From Flavobacterium suaedae (GTDB lineage Bacteria > Bacteroidota > Bacteroidia > Flavobacteriales > Flavobacteriaceae): DNA of 40,194 bases. Where the stretch lies: positions 1 through 40,194 of the forward strand of contig NZ_BMJE01000010.1 of the NCBI RefSeq assembly GCF_014642915.1. The letters are read 5' to 3'. Position numbers and translations under genes: made by a program. The notes beneath the pieces were generated by a model. The model saw only the letters and a program-made list of their open reading frames with translations. It ran no database searches and was not told the origin of the DNA. Below, piece by piece: positions 15,620 through 24,551 of the stretch (positions are counted from its first letter, which is position 1; every line of letters begins with the position of its first letter).

Positions 15620-18070
15620 ATGTATGTTTTGGGTATAAAAACAGAAAATATTACTACTGCTACAAAAGCTGTTTTTAAAGGATTACAGCCTGATACTGAA
15701 ATAGACAATGTGTCTATAGACAGCCGTTCGCTACAAAATAACTCAGGGACTTTATTTTTTGCTTTACAGGGGCAAAATAAAGACGGGCATGTATTTATAT
15801 CCGAACTCATCAATAAAGGAGTTAGTAATTTTGTAGTAACCAATATACCCAAAGCAGCAGAGGGTAAAGCCAACTTTTTTGTAGTTGATGACACCCAGAA
15901 AGCTTTACAGGATTTCGCCACCTATTACAGGCAGCTTTTTAATTTCCCTTTTATCGCTGTAACGGGTAGTAACGGCAAAACCATTGTAAAAGAATGGCTT
16001 AATTACCTGCTTAGCCCTGATTACGATATTATACGCAGCCCTAAGAGTTATAACTCACAAATAGGTGTCCCATTATCTGTAATCGGTATTAACCAAAAGC
16101 ACAACTTAGGTGTTTTTGAAGCGGGTATTTCCACGATTAATGAAATGGAAAAACTGGAAAATATCATTCGCCCTACTATAGGAGTTCTTACTAATATAGG
16201 CACAGCACATGATGAAGGTTTTGCATCCCGCGAGGAAAAAATAACCGAAAAATTAAAACTGTTTAAAAATACTGATGTAGTAATCCTTCAGAAAAATGAA
16301 GCAGTTGAAAACCTGCTCCCTGAAAAAGCAAAAACTTTTACCTGGAATTACGAAGGTGAATCAGGGGCAGATGTAACTATTACTCCAAAAAAGGAAAAAG
16401 GAAATACCCTACTACAGGTTAACTATAAACAACCTTTTGAGGTAACCATACCTTTTACCGATGATACTTTTATAGAGAATGCCATTAATTGCCTTATGGT
16501 GCTATTGCATTTTAATTATGATGCTAAAACTATATCGCAAAGGCTGGCAACCTTATACCCTATAGAGCTTCGGCTGCAAATAAAAAACGGCATTAATAAC
16601 TGTACGGTTATCGACGACAGTTACAGCTCCGATTACCAGTCGCTTAAAATAGCACTGGACTTTTTAGAGCAGCAAAAAACACATCAAAAGAAAACGGTTA
16701 TACTTTCGGATATTTTCCAAAGTGGGTTTGATACCGATGAACTTTACTTAAAAGTACGTCAGCTATTAACTGATAATAACATTACACGCGTTATAGGTAT
16801 AGGGGAAACCATTACCAAACAACTCGCCGATTTCCCAAATTTCTATCCGTATAAAACCACGCAGGAATTCCTTGCGCAGTTTAACCCAAATGGCTATCAA
16901 GATGAAACCATACTGTTAAAAGGCGCACGTAGTTTCCGTTTTGAGGAAATACTGGTATTACTGGAAGACAAAACCCACGAAACGGTATTGGAAATTAACC
17001 TTACCGCTTTAATACACAACCTCAACTTTTACCGCTCTCGGCTAAAACCAAACACCAAAACTATGGGTATGGTAAAGGCATTTGGGTATGGTAGTGGCAG
17101 TTACGAAATTGCTAAAGCATTATCGCATCATAAAATAGATTATTTAGGCGTAGCGTTTTCTGATGAAGGCGTTGCCTTGCGTAATGCGGGTATAAATACC
17201 GCGATTATAGTAATGAACCCTGAAATGAGTGCTTTCAGTGCTATGATTGCCTATAAACTGGAGCCTGAAATTTACTCTATAAATGAGCTACAGGCATTTT
17301 TAAATATCGCCCGTAAAAAGAACCTTTCAGAATATCCTATCCATATAAAACTGGATACCGGCATGCACCGTTTGGGCTTTGAGGAAAATCAACTGGAAGA
17401 ACTCATAAGCCTATTGCACAACAACAATTTTGTAAGCGTAAAAAGCATCTTCTCGCACCTTTCGGCTAGTGATGATGGACAATTTAGCGACTTTACCCAT
17501 CATCAGATTGACTTATTTGAAAAGTGGTCAACCCGATTAATGGAAGCACTGCAAATAAACCCTATTCGCCATATATTAAACACTTCGGGTATTTACAATT
17601 ATCCCGAAGCGCAGTATGATATGGTTCGCATAGGTATTGGGCTGTATGGCGTGGGAAACGATGCCGAGGAAACCAAACGACTGGAAAAAATAGGCACGCT
17701 AAAAACGACTATCCTCCAGATAAAAGAAATAACAGCAGGCGAAAGCGTAGGCTACAGCCGTAACTTTATGGCTACCGAAAAAATAAAAATCGCTACAATA
17801 CCCGTAGGTTATGCCGATGGTATTGCCCGTGCATGGAGCAAGCAAGGCTACGTTAGCATAAAAGGCAAAAAAGCACCTGTTACAGGGAACATTTGTATGG
17901 ATATGATGATGGTTGATGTAACTAATATAGACTGTAAAGAAGGCGACAGCGTTGAAGTTTTCGGGAAAAACCCTAGTGTAATTGATATAGCAAAAGCCAT
18001 AAATACTATACCTTATGAGGTGCTAACAGGTATTTCACAACGTGTTAAGAGGGTTTTTTATAAAGAGTAA
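15620..18070 (+). CDS. Bifunctional UDP-MurNAc-tripeptide:D-Ala-D-Ala ligase / alanine racemase
   Basis: This 816-residue fusion joins two steps of peptidoglycan precursor synthesis. Residues 1 to about 445 form a Mur ligase (MurF) with the ATP loop V-T-G-S-N-G-K-T (114-121), the A-G-I-S region and a C-terminal ligase domain (V-I-D-D-S-Y-S-S-D). From about 450 the alanine racemase begins (V-L-E-I-N-L-T-A-L-I-H-N-L). The PLP lysine is in M-V-K-A-F-G-Y-G (K486) and the second catalytic residue is the Tyr in V-G-Y-S-R (Y712). The racemase supplies D-Ala for the D-Ala-D-Ala that MurF adds. MurF-Alr fusions are known in Bacteroidota, so the join is not a sequencing error. It starts three bases after a 21-codon frame. 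Confidence 0.95.
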   Translation: MYVLGIKTENITTATKAVFKGLQPDTEIDNVSIDSRSLQNNSGTLFFALQGQNKDGHVFISELINKGVSNFVVTNIPKAAEGKANFFVVDDTQKALQDFATYYRQLFNFPFIAVTGSNGKTIVKEWLNYLLSPDYDIIRSPKSYNSQIGVPLSVIGINQKHNLGVFEAGISTINEMEKLENIIRPTIGVLTNIGTAHDEGFASREEKITEKLKLFKNTDVVILQKNEAVENLLPEKAKTFTWNYEGESGADVTITPKKEKGNTLLQVNYKQPFEVTIPFTDDTFIENAINCLMVLLHFNYDAKTISQRLATLYPIELRLQIKNGINNCTVIDDSYSSDYQSLKIALDFLEQQKTHQKKTVILSDIFQSGFDTDELYLKVRQLLTDNNITRVIGIGETITKQLADFPNFYPYKTTQEFLAQFNPNGYQDETILLKGARSFRFEEILVLLEDKTHETVLEINLTALIHNLNFYRSRLKPNTKTMGMVKAFGYGSGSYEIAKALSHHKIDYLGVAFSDEGVALRNAGINTAIIVMNPEMSAFSAMIAYKLEPEIYSINELQAFLNIARKKNLSEYPIHIKLDTGMHRLGFEENQLEELISLLHNNNFVSVKSIFSHLSASDDGQFSDFTHHQIDLFEKWSTRLMEALQINPIRHILNTSGIYNYPEAQYDMVRIGIGLYGVGNDAEETKRLEKIGTLKTTILQIKEITAGESVGYSRNFMATEKIKIATIPVGYADGIARAWSKQGYVSIKGKKAPVTGNICMDMMMVDVTNIDCKEGDSVEVFGKNPSVIDIAKAINTIPYEVLTGISQRVKRVFYKE

Positions 18071-18149
18071 CCAATTTTTATTAAATTAGCTATAGAGGAA
18101 AAAAACAAACCAACCTTCTGTAAAACACATTAACAAAAACTTTTAGCGT

Positions 18150-18590
18150 ATGGGATTCATTAAAGATTTTAAAGCCTTTCTTTTAAAGGGCGACATTGTA
18201 AATTTGGCTACAGCGGTAATTGTCGCTACAGCATTTGGTGCTATTGTAAAATCGTTTACTAACGATATTATTATGCCGCCTATTGGCGTGGCACTTGGCG
18301 GGGTAGATTTTACCGACCTTAAATATGTAATAAAAGAAGCCCAACCCGAACAGGTTATTAATGGCGAAACCATTGCAGCAGTAGAAGCCGTTACCATAAA
18401 CTACGGTAACTTTATACAAGTAGTGCTTAACTTTATTATTATAGGTTTCTTTATTTTTATGTTTTTAAAAGCCTATGCTAAAACTAAGAAGAAAGAGAAA
18501 GAGTCTCCGGAGCCTGCTTCACCACCGGCACCAAGCGCGCAAGAGCAATTACTTATGGAAATTCGTGATGTATTGAAAAGCAAGCAATAA
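18150..18590 (+). CDS. mscL: Large-conductance mechanosensitive channel MscL
   Basis: This 146-residue inner-membrane channel opens at high membrane tension to release solutes during osmotic downshock. The N-terminal F-K-x-F-L-L-K-G-D-I-V-N-L-A-T-A-V-I segment and TM1 glycines match the family. D-I-I-M-P-P-I-G lies at the end of TM1, and TM2 is about residues 88-109. A charged cytoplasmic tail ends in a helix (E-Q-L-L-M-E-I-R-D-V-L). The tail has a Pro/Ala-rich linker. It sits 79 bases after murF-alr and is followed by a strong terminator. Confidence 0.95.
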   Translation: MGFIKDFKAFLLKGDIVNLATAVIVATAFGAIVKSFTNDIIMPPIGVALGGVDFTDLKYVIKEAQPEQVINGETIAAVEAVTINYGNFIQVVLNFIIIGFFIFMFLKAYAKTKKKEKESPEPASPPAPSAQEQLLMEIRDVLKSKQ

Positions 18591-18660
18591 ATCACACAAT
18601 ATAACGAGATAAACAAACTAGTGTCCGCTACACTATATATTCTAACCTTTGTATAATTTA

Positions 18661-18690
18661 AACCGCCCCATAGAGGGCGGTTTTTCTTTT
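18661..18690 (+). terminator. Intrinsic terminator after mscL
   Basis: A perfect 8-bp stem (18661-18668 with 18675-18682, GC-rich core CCGCCC/GGGCGG) with a 6-base loop is followed by a T tract with one C. Confidence 0.9.
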
Positions 18691-18789
18691 CCTGTTCATC
18701 ACAAAACAGTAGGGTTTAGGTTAAATTTACAACAATTTGTTTTTTTTGTTATTTTTCTCTCTTACCTCAACTACAACTCAATTTCTCAT

Positions 18790-18797
18790 TACTTTTG
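18790..18797 (+). promoter_or_regulatory. -7 promoter element of asd
   Basis: TACTTTTG matches TAnnTTTG and lies 25 bases before the asd ATG. No convincing -33 TTG is seen. Confidence 0.6.
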
Positions 18798-18822
18798 CAA
18801 TACAATTTAATACCTGATAATT

Positions 18823-19812
18823 ATGAAAATCGCTGTTGTGGGCGCTACCGGAATGGTAGGCGAAGTAATGCTTAAAGTACTGGCGGAAAGAAATTTTCCT
18901 GTAACCGAATTAATACCCGTTGCCTCTGAAAAATCGGTAGGTAAGGAAATTGAGTTTAAAGGAAATAAATACAGGGTGGTAAACCTTGCCACAGCCGTAA
19001 GCATGAAACCGCAAATAGCACTGTTCTCGGCAGGTGGCGATACCTCTAAAGAGTGGGCACCTAAGTTTGCCGAAGCAGGCACAACCGTAATAGACAACTC
19101 CAGTGCATGGCGTATGGATGCCGACAAAAAACTGGTTATCCCCGAAATTAATGCCGATGTACTGACTAAAGATGATAAGATTATAGCCAACCCTAACTGC
19201 TCTACCATACAAATGCTGATGGCGTTAGCACCATTACATAAAAAATATACCATAAAAAGAGTAGTAGTTTCCACTTACCAGTCCATTACAGGAACGGGCG
19301 TAAAAGCGGTACAGCAGTTGGAAAACGAATATACAGGCGCACAGGGCGAAATGGCATACCCTTATCCTATTCACCGTAATGCCATACCGCAATGCGACGT
19401 GTTTGAAGACAATGGCTACACCAAAGAAGAAATGAAGCTGGTACGCGAAACCAAAAAAATACTGGGTGATGATACCGTAAACGTTTCGGCTACAGCAATA
19501 CGCATCCCTGTAGTAGGTGGGCACAGCGAAGCCGTTAATATAGAGTTTGTAAACGATTTTGATGTAAATGATGTACGCCGACTACTACACGAAACACCGG
19601 GCGTAACCGTACAGGATAACACCGACACTAAAACCTACCCAATGCCGATATATGCCGAAGGAAAAGACGATATTTTTGTAGGACGCATTCGCCGTGACGA
19701 AAGCCAGCCAAACACCCTTAACATGTGGGTTGTTGCCGACAACCTGCGCAAAGGTGCTGCTACCAACACCATACAAATTGCGGAGTATTTAACCGCAAAC
19801 GGACTGGTATAA
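18823..19812 (+). CDS. asd: Aspartate-semialdehyde dehydrogenase
   Basis: This 329-residue NADP-dependent enzyme reduces aspartyl phosphate to aspartate semialdehyde, feeding lysine/diaminopimelate, threonine and methionine synthesis and so also peptidoglycan. The dinucleotide-binding motif V-G-A-T-G-M-V-G is at 6-13, D-N-S-S-A-W-R-M at 91-98, the active-site Cys in N-P-N-C-S-T (C126), and the Arg/His substrate residues in R-I-P-V-V-G-G-H-S-E. The length is normal. It has its own promoter and terminator, so it is probably a single-gene unit. Confidence 0.96.
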   Translation: MKIAVVGATGMVGEVMLKVLAERNFPVTELIPVASEKSVGKEIEFKGNKYRVVNLATAVSMKPQIALFSAGGDTSKEWAPKFAEAGTTVIDNSSAWRMDADKKLVIPEINADVLTKDDKIIANPNCSTIQMLMALAPLHKKYTIKRVVVSTYQSITGTGVKAVQQLENEYTGAQGEMAYPYPIHRNAIPQCDVFEDNGYTKEEMKLVRETKKILGDDTVNVSATAIRIPVVGGHSEAVNIEFVNDFDVNDVRRLLHETPGVTVQDNTDTKTYPMPIYAEGKDDIFVGRIRRDESQPNTLNMWVVADNLRKGAATNTIQIAEYLTANGLV

Positions 19813-19833
19813 AAGAATATACATTATATTTAT

Positions 19834-19872
19834 AACCTGCAATGCTTTAATGTGTTGCAGGTTTTTTATTTT
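19834..19872 (+). terminator. Intrinsic terminator after asd
   Basis: A perfect 9-bp inverted repeat (AACCTGCAA at 19834-19842 and TTGCAGGTT at 19855-19863) with a 12-base loop is followed by a T-rich run. Confidence 0.82.
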
Positions 19873-19907
19873 TCAACTAAAATTACTAAACACTATATTA
19901 CTCCATT

Positions 19908-20909
19908 ATGGAACAAACAAAAAGTTCAGATTCCCAAAAATTCAATAGTTTAATATCCCGTTACGAAAAATTAGGACTTAATATTTCACAAGCATTAAGT
20001 CTTTTACTAGAAGAAAATGACATCCCTTTTTTATCTATAAATTATAGAGTCAAAAAACATGATTCTTTTATGGAAAAAATTAAACGTAAAGATTATGAAA
20101 ATCCATTTGAAGAAGTTGAAGACATTTGTGGAATCAGAATCATTTGTTATTACCAGAGCGATATTGAAAAAATAAAAGCCATAATAAGTAAAGAATTTAA
20201 TACTCTTAATAATGAAAGTAAAGAAGCTTCATTAGATTTTGATCAATTTGGCTATCGATCATCACATTTTATAATAAAAATTAAAGATGATTGGTTAACT
20301 ACTCCTAATTATCGTGGTTTGCAAGACCTAAAAGCTGAGTTACAAGTAAGAACAGTGCTGATGCATGCTTGGGCAGAAATTGAACATAAATTAGCCTACA
20401 AAACAAAAACTCAAATTCCTGAAGAATACAAACGTAAATTCTCCAGAATAAGTGCTAAACTTGAAGAGGCAGACGAACAATTTGAAGAAATTAAAAATAA
20501 AATTGAAAGTAAAAAAGCAGAATTAATCAAATCTGCTAAAAAATCCAACCAATTTAATTATGAAAACTTTAATCTTGATACACTGCAAGCTTTCTTAGAT
20601 TATGCTTTTCCAGAACGTGACAAATCAATTAAAGAAACGGCTATATTATTTAATGAGATGCTAGAGCAAAATCTAACCTTTAAAGAATTAGTAGAAGGTT
20701 TTGAAAAATACAAGAATGTCTTAAAAGAAATTGAGAAAGAAATAAGTGAAGAATTTAATAAAAAAAGGAGAACAAATCGCGTCATAAACTGGTTTCAAAC
20801 TGGAATTGCTAGGTGTGTTCTAGATATAGTAAATAAAGAATATTTTAAAAACAGAAATGATATTCCTGAATATAATATTATAATTGAAAAATATAGAAGC
20901 ACAAAATAA
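19908..20909 (+). CDS. RelA/SpoT-domain nucleotide pyrophosphokinase-like protein (stand-alone synthetase)
   Basis: This 333-residue protein has a single RelA/SpoT synthetase domain (about 30-200) and no hydrolase, TGS or ACT domain. Synthetase motifs look intact: Y-R-V-K-K-H-D-S-F-M-E-K-I near 45-60, E-D-I-C-G-I-R-I-I-C, G-Y-R-S-S-H-F, and E-L-Q-V-R-T followed by W-A-E-I-E-H-K-L-A-Y-K. The rest (about 180-333) is helical, with coiled-coil-like K/E-rich stretches and no known domain. Such proteins make (p)ppGpp-type alarmones or, in the toxSAS group, act as toxins; which applies here is not shown. It is strikingly AT-rich against its neighbours (16 G+C in the 60 bases 20461-20520, against 34 in 19021-19080 in asd), which suggests recent acquisition. 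No partner antitoxin gene is adjacent. Confidence 0.82.
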   Translation: MEQTKSSDSQKFNSLISRYEKLGLNISQALSLLLEENDIPFLSINYRVKKHDSFMEKIKRKDYENPFEEVEDICGIRIICYYQSDIEKIKAIISKEFNTLNNESKEASLDFDQFGYRSSHFIIKIKDDWLTTPNYRGLQDLKAELQVRTVLMHAWAEIEHKLAYKTKTQIPEEYKRKFSRISAKLEEADEQFEEIKNKIESKKAELIKSAKKSNQFNYENFNLDTLQAFLDYAFPERDKSIKETAILFNEMLEQNLTFKELVEGFEKYKNVLKEIEKEISEEFNKKRRTNRVINWFQTGIARCVLDIVNKEYFKNRNDIPEYNIIIEKYRSTK

Positions 20910-20943
20910 TTATTCAAACACTCTTAAATTTTTCACAACATAT

Positions 20944-20986
20944 CTGCAACACAGTTGCAGTTAAATAAATTCTTTCATTACCTTTG
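20944..20986 (+). promoter_or_regulatory. Metal-cassette promoter with palindromic operator
   Basis: A perfect inverted repeat, CTGCAAC-ACA-GTTGCAG (20944-20960), covers a TTG (20955-20957). This TTG lies 21 bases before a perfect -7 box TACCTTTG (20979-20986), the expected -33/-7 spacing. A repressor bound here would block RNA polymerase. The start codon at 20992 is only five bases after the -7 box, so the transcript should be leaderless or nearly so. Given the genes downstream, a Fur-family zinc repressor is a plausible guess, but the binding protein is not in the window. Confidence 0.65.
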
Positions 20987-20991
20987 CAGTT

Positions 20992-21357
20992 ATGAAAAGA
21001 AAGTTTGCTTTATTTAATTTAGCATTAATGGCAGTTGTGTTGCTCACAACTGGCTATCAATCTTTTCATGCCTTTAGTCACGGGCACAATGCGAAACACA
21101 CAGCGCACAGCGAGCATCATCACCATGAAGTAAAAAAATCAGCTAAGCAATTTAGCGCGGCAGATGTAGAGCATGAAGATGAGCACGATTGTTCGGTTTG
21201 TGATTTCCATTTCGACTTTTTTGTCGCACCACAGCAATTCTGCCTGCGGTTAGACTTCCCTTTTAAATCCATTCCTTACCGTTACAGCAGTATAGAAGGC
21301 TTTGCCTCTTTCGGTGGTAGCCTTTTTGCACTACGCGCACCACCTGCATTGGTATAA
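20992..21357 (+). CDS. Small exported His-rich protein, probable metal-binding
   Basis: This 121-residue protein has an N-terminal hydrophobic segment (about 5-22) that serves as a signal or anchor. A His-rich stretch follows, with twelve His between residues 26 and 73 including four in a row (42-45). Then comes H-D-C-S-V-C-D-F-H (Cys67, Cys70). Such clusters bind zinc, copper or nickel. The C-terminal 50 residues are not recognisable. It is the first gene behind a palindromic operator and is followed after 85 bases by a ZnuD-like TonB receptor, so a role in metal buffering or delivery for that receptor is likely. The overall shape recalls small periplasmic proteins of copper/zinc loci (H..C-x-x-C), but I do not assign a family. 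Confidence 0.72.
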   Translation: MKRKFALFNLALMAVVLLTTGYQSFHAFSHGHNAKHTAHSEHHHHEVKKSAKQFSAADVEHEDEHDCSVCDFHFDFFVAPQQFCLRLDFPFKSIPYRYSSIEGFASFGGSLFALRAPPALV

Positions 21358-21442
21358 AAACACAGCAACATCCCGCTAAATCCTTTTCCTGTTTTACTCA
21401 GGGAAAGACGATACGTTTTTATAGCAACTTTATACAAAATAC

Positions 21443-23824
21443 ATGAAGTTTTATTATTTGCTGCTGGTACTTTTACTGTCAGTAAGCTGGAGTACACAGG
21501 CACAATACACCTTGAGTGGTACGGTGCAGACTCCTAAAAGCACCCCGTTATCAGGGGCGCATATACATAGTAATGCACTGCATAGCATCAGCGCACCCGA
21601 TGGTTATTATGAAGTCCATAATATTCCTAAGGGTGAACAGCGTGTGGTGATATCCTACATTGGGTACAAAACCCTGGATACCGTTATTAACTTTCGGGAT
21701 AACGTTGTACTGGATGTTACCCTGAAACCCCATGCCGAGCAGTTACAGGAAGTAGTACTTACCGAAAACAACGTGGTATCGCAAAACACCGTACAGGAAG
21801 ACCGCCTGAAAACTGAAACCATTGAAAAATACAGCAGTGCCTCACTGGGCGATGCCTTAAAAGAACTACCGGGTGTATATGCCCTAAAAACAGGTACTAA
21901 TATTGTAAAACCTGTCATTAATGGGTTACACAGTAGTCGTGTACCTGTAATAAGCAATAACGTACGGCTGGAAGACCAGCAATGGGGTATAGAACACGCC
22001 CCTAACCTCGATATTAATTCCGCCGGACGTATATCGGTTATAAAAGGAGCAAATGCCCTGCAATATGGTGGCGATGCCGTTGGCGGACTCATTCTGGTAA
22101 AACCGATGGAGGTATTGAAAGATAGCTTATTCGGTAAAAGCATCCTCAGCCTGAACAGTAACGGGCGTGGCGGAAATCTTGCCACCAGCCTGCATAAAGG
22201 CAACGAAAAAGGCTGGGCATGGAATGCGGGAGGTTCGTTTAAATATATGGGCGACCGCGAAGCCCCTGATTATGTAATTTCCAATACAGGCAATCGGGAG
22301 GCTAATTTTTCAGGCGAAACAAGATACATTGGCGATGATTATAACATAAGCGGATTTTACAGCTTTTACAGTGCCGAGATCGGCATAGCCAAAGCAACAC
22401 ACATCGGTAACACTGCCGATTTGGTTAATGCTATCAACAACCAACAGCCAAGCGTGATTGAGCCTTTTACCCATACTATTGATAACCCAAAACAGCAAAT
22501 ACAGCATCATTTAGCAAAACTGGACTATAATAAAAAACTAGGCAATGATGCTTCACTGAACCTGCAATATGCTTTTCAGTTGAACCGCCGTAAGGAGTTC
22601 GACCTGCGCCGAGGCGATTATAAAGATGTCCCCGCGCTTGATTTAACCTTAATTACCCATTCGGCACAAGCCAACTGGAAAAAATATTTGGGCGATGTAA
22701 CGTTAAAATCAGGAGTTAGTTTCTCCCTACAGGAGAATGATGCCAGCCCCGACACCGGCGTATCCCCCCTTATACCTAAATACACCAAAACAGATGCCGG
22801 GGCTTATGGCATCGCTTCCTATCGCTTTTCAGATAAACTAACCGGAGAAGCAGGTGTACGTTATGACTTTACGAACATTTCGGCAAGTAAATATTATAAA
22901 AAAACAAGGTGGACAAGTCTTGGTTACGATGGTGTATATGACAACTTTATTACAGGAGAAAAAGGCTCGCAATGGCTTACCAATCCTGAGTTTACCTATC
23001 ATAATATTTCAGCAAGTTTAGGCATACGTTACGGCATTACTAACAACACCGAACTGGTTGGGAATGCAGGCTTAGCCATGCGAAACCCTAACCCTTCGGA
23101 ATTGTTTAGCGACGGACTGCACCACTCTAACGGAACAATAGAACTGGGCGATTTAGGTCTGGATAAAGAAACGGCTATAAAAGTATCGGCTACACTGTTA
23201 CACAAAGGCAAGAATTTCAGCTTGGAGGCTACACCGTTCCTTAACAGTATTGCCAATTTTATTTACCTGCAACCTACCGCAACCGAAGTTACTATACGGG
23301 GTTCTTTCCCTGTGTACAACTACAAACAGGCTAATGCATTGCTTACAGGTTTCGATTTTAGTACCAAATGGCAGCCTGTAAATGGTTTGCAGCATAACTT
23401 AACGTTCTCTTATGTGCACGGTACCAATACCGATACAGATGAGCCTTTAATTGATATGCCTCCGCTAAACATAAACAATGCGGTGCGCTACACTTGGGCA
23501 AACTGGCACAACTTGTTTTTAGAACTGCGCAGCGAAGCTGTATTCACACAAAACCGTTATCCAAACTATAATTTTTATACTGATGTTCCGCAGGGCAACG
23601 AGCTTGTTTCTACTTTGGTAAATGTAAGCATACCGCCAAAAGGCTATCATTTGTTGAATTTCAGTTCGGGGATGCATTTCGATTTCGGGAAAACGGGAAC
23701 TGATATCAACCTCTCTGTATATAATATTTTCAACACCTCATACAGAGATTACCTTAACCGACAACGCCTGTATGCCGACAATGCAGGACGTAACATACAA
23801 TTACAAATTAAATTCACTTATTAA
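21443..23824 (+). CDS. TonB-dependent outer-membrane receptor, ZnuD-like
   Basis: This 793-residue protein has a signal peptide (1-20, ending S-T-Q-A-Q). A carboxypeptidase-regulatory-like domain (about 21-95: L-S-G-T-V-Q-T, Y-Y-E-V-H-N-I-P-K-G, V-I-S-Y-I-G-Y) precedes a plug (about 105-225: L-K-E-L-P-G-V, S-V-I-K-G-A-N-A-L-Q-Y-G-G-D-A-V-G-G). A long beta-barrel ends in a terminal Tyr. In the barrel, N-P-S-E-L-F-S-D-G-L-H-H-S-N-G-T-I-E-L-G-D closely follows the pattern of zinc receptors of the ZnuD type. It should import zinc or another chelated metal with TonB energy. It follows the His-rich protein and is followed after 18 bases by a surface lipoprotein, and all three probably share the operator-controlled promoter at 20944-20986. 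Confidence 0.9.
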   Translation: MKFYYLLLVLLLSVSWSTQAQYTLSGTVQTPKSTPLSGAHIHSNALHSISAPDGYYEVHNIPKGEQRVVISYIGYKTLDTVINFRDNVVLDVTLKPHAEQLQEVVLTENNVVSQNTVQEDRLKTETIEKYSSASLGDALKELPGVYALKTGTNIVKPVINGLHSSRVPVISNNVRLEDQQWGIEHAPNLDINSAGRISVIKGANALQYGGDAVGGLILVKPMEVLKDSLFGKSILSLNSNGRGGNLATSLHKGNEKGWAWNAGGSFKYMGDREAPDYVISNTGNREANFSGETRYIGDDYNISGFYSFYSAEIGIAKATHIGNTADLVNAINNQQPSVIEPFTHTIDNPKQQIQHHLAKLDYNKKLGNDASLNLQYAFQLNRRKEFDLRRGDYKDVPALDLTLITHSAQANWKKYLGDVTLKSGVSFSLQENDASPDTGVSPLIPKYTKTDAGAYGIASYRFSDKLTGEAGVRYDFTNISASKYYKKTRWTSLGYDGVYDNFITGEKGSQWLTNPEFTYHNISASLGIRYGITNNTELVGNAGLAMRNPNPSELFSDGLHHSNGTIELGDLGLDKETAIKVSATLLHKGKNFSLEATPFLNSIANFIYLQPTATEVTIRGSFPVYNYKQANALLTGFDFSTKWQPVNGLQHNLTFSYVHGTNTDTDEPLIDMPPLNINNAVRYTWANWHNLFLELRSEAVFTQNRYPNYNFYTDVPQGNELVSTLVNVSIPPKGYHLLNFSSGMHFDFGKTGTDINLSVYNIFNTSYRDYLNRQRLYADNAGRNIQLQIKFTY

Positions 23825-23842
23825 TCCAAATACATTTAAACA

Positions 23843-24409
23843 ATGAGAAAATTAAAATTTTCAGCTTTAGCACTAATTAGTTTTATCGGTTTTACATCAT
23901 GTAGTAGTGATGATGAAGCTACATTTATTAACGAAGAAGAAGTAATTACTACTATTACCGCAACGTTTACCCCTATTGCCGGAGGAGAAACGGTGGTATT
24001 AACCTCTCGCGACCTTGACGGTGACGGACCTGATGCTCCCGTGCTTACTGTATTAGGCGATTTTGTTGTAGGTACTACCTATACCGGCGGTGTAACTTTT
24101 TTAAACGAAACCGAAAGCCCTGCCGAAAACATTACCGAAGAAGTATATGAAGAAGGCGATGAGCACCAAATATTTTATCAAACAGGTGGTGTAGGAACTG
24201 TTACTTATACTGACCAAGATATAAACAACAACCCAATAGGGCTTAGCTTTACATTTGTAGCTAACCAAACAGCTACTACAGGTAACTTTACTGTTACACT
24301 AAGACACGAACCAAATAAAGACGGTGAAGGTGTTGCCGAAGGCGATATTACCAATGCAGGCGGAAGTACTGATGCTACTGCTACTTTTGAAGTGGCTGTA
24401 GTAGAATAG
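23843..24409 (+). CDS. Surface lipoprotein of the metal-uptake cassette
   Basis: This 188-residue lipoprotein has the lipobox F-T-S-C (Cys20) followed by S-S-D-D-E, which fits the lipoprotein export signal that sends Bacteroidota lipoproteins to the cell surface. The mature part is beta-rich, strongly acidic and rich in Thr (E-E-V-Y-E-E-G-D-E-H-Q-I-F-Y), and could be a single Ig-like domain. No known catalytic motif is visible. Its position 18 bases after the TonB receptor and directly before a strong terminator suggests that it is a substrate-capturing partner of that receptor, in the way SusD-type or other surface lipoproteins work, though it is not SusD-like in sequence. Confidence 0.75.
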   Translation: MRKLKFSALALISFIGFTSCSSDDEATFINEEEVITTITATFTPIAGGETVVLTSRDLDGDGPDAPVLTVLGDFVVGTTYTGGVTFLNETESPAENITEEVYEEGDEHQIFYQTGGVGTVTYTDQDINNNPIGLSFTFVANQTATTGNFTVTLRHEPNKDGEGVAEGDITNAGGSTDATATFEVAVVE

Positions 24410-24437
24410 CAAAACATAATTTTATATTATTCCCAAC

Positions 24438-24478
24438 AAAAAGCGCACTTTTAAACGAATAATAGTGCGCTTTTTCTA
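24438..24478 (+). terminator. Intrinsic terminator of the metal-uptake cassette
   Basis: A perfect 12-bp stem (24438-24449 with 24464-24475, core GCGCACT/AGTGCGC) with a 14-base loop and flanking A and T runs; it is likely to work in both directions. Confidence 0.88.
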
Positions 24479-24551
24479 TTAATGATTAAAATTTAAATTT
24501 ATTTAACATTTTTTAGTAATTTTAATACAGATTAACTAAAAAATATAGCTT

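Noticed and set aside
21655..22203. A 182-codon minus-strand frame inside the TonB receptor gene
   Set aside because: The opposite strand encodes clear plug and regulatory-like domains; the antisense frame has no motif or promoter.
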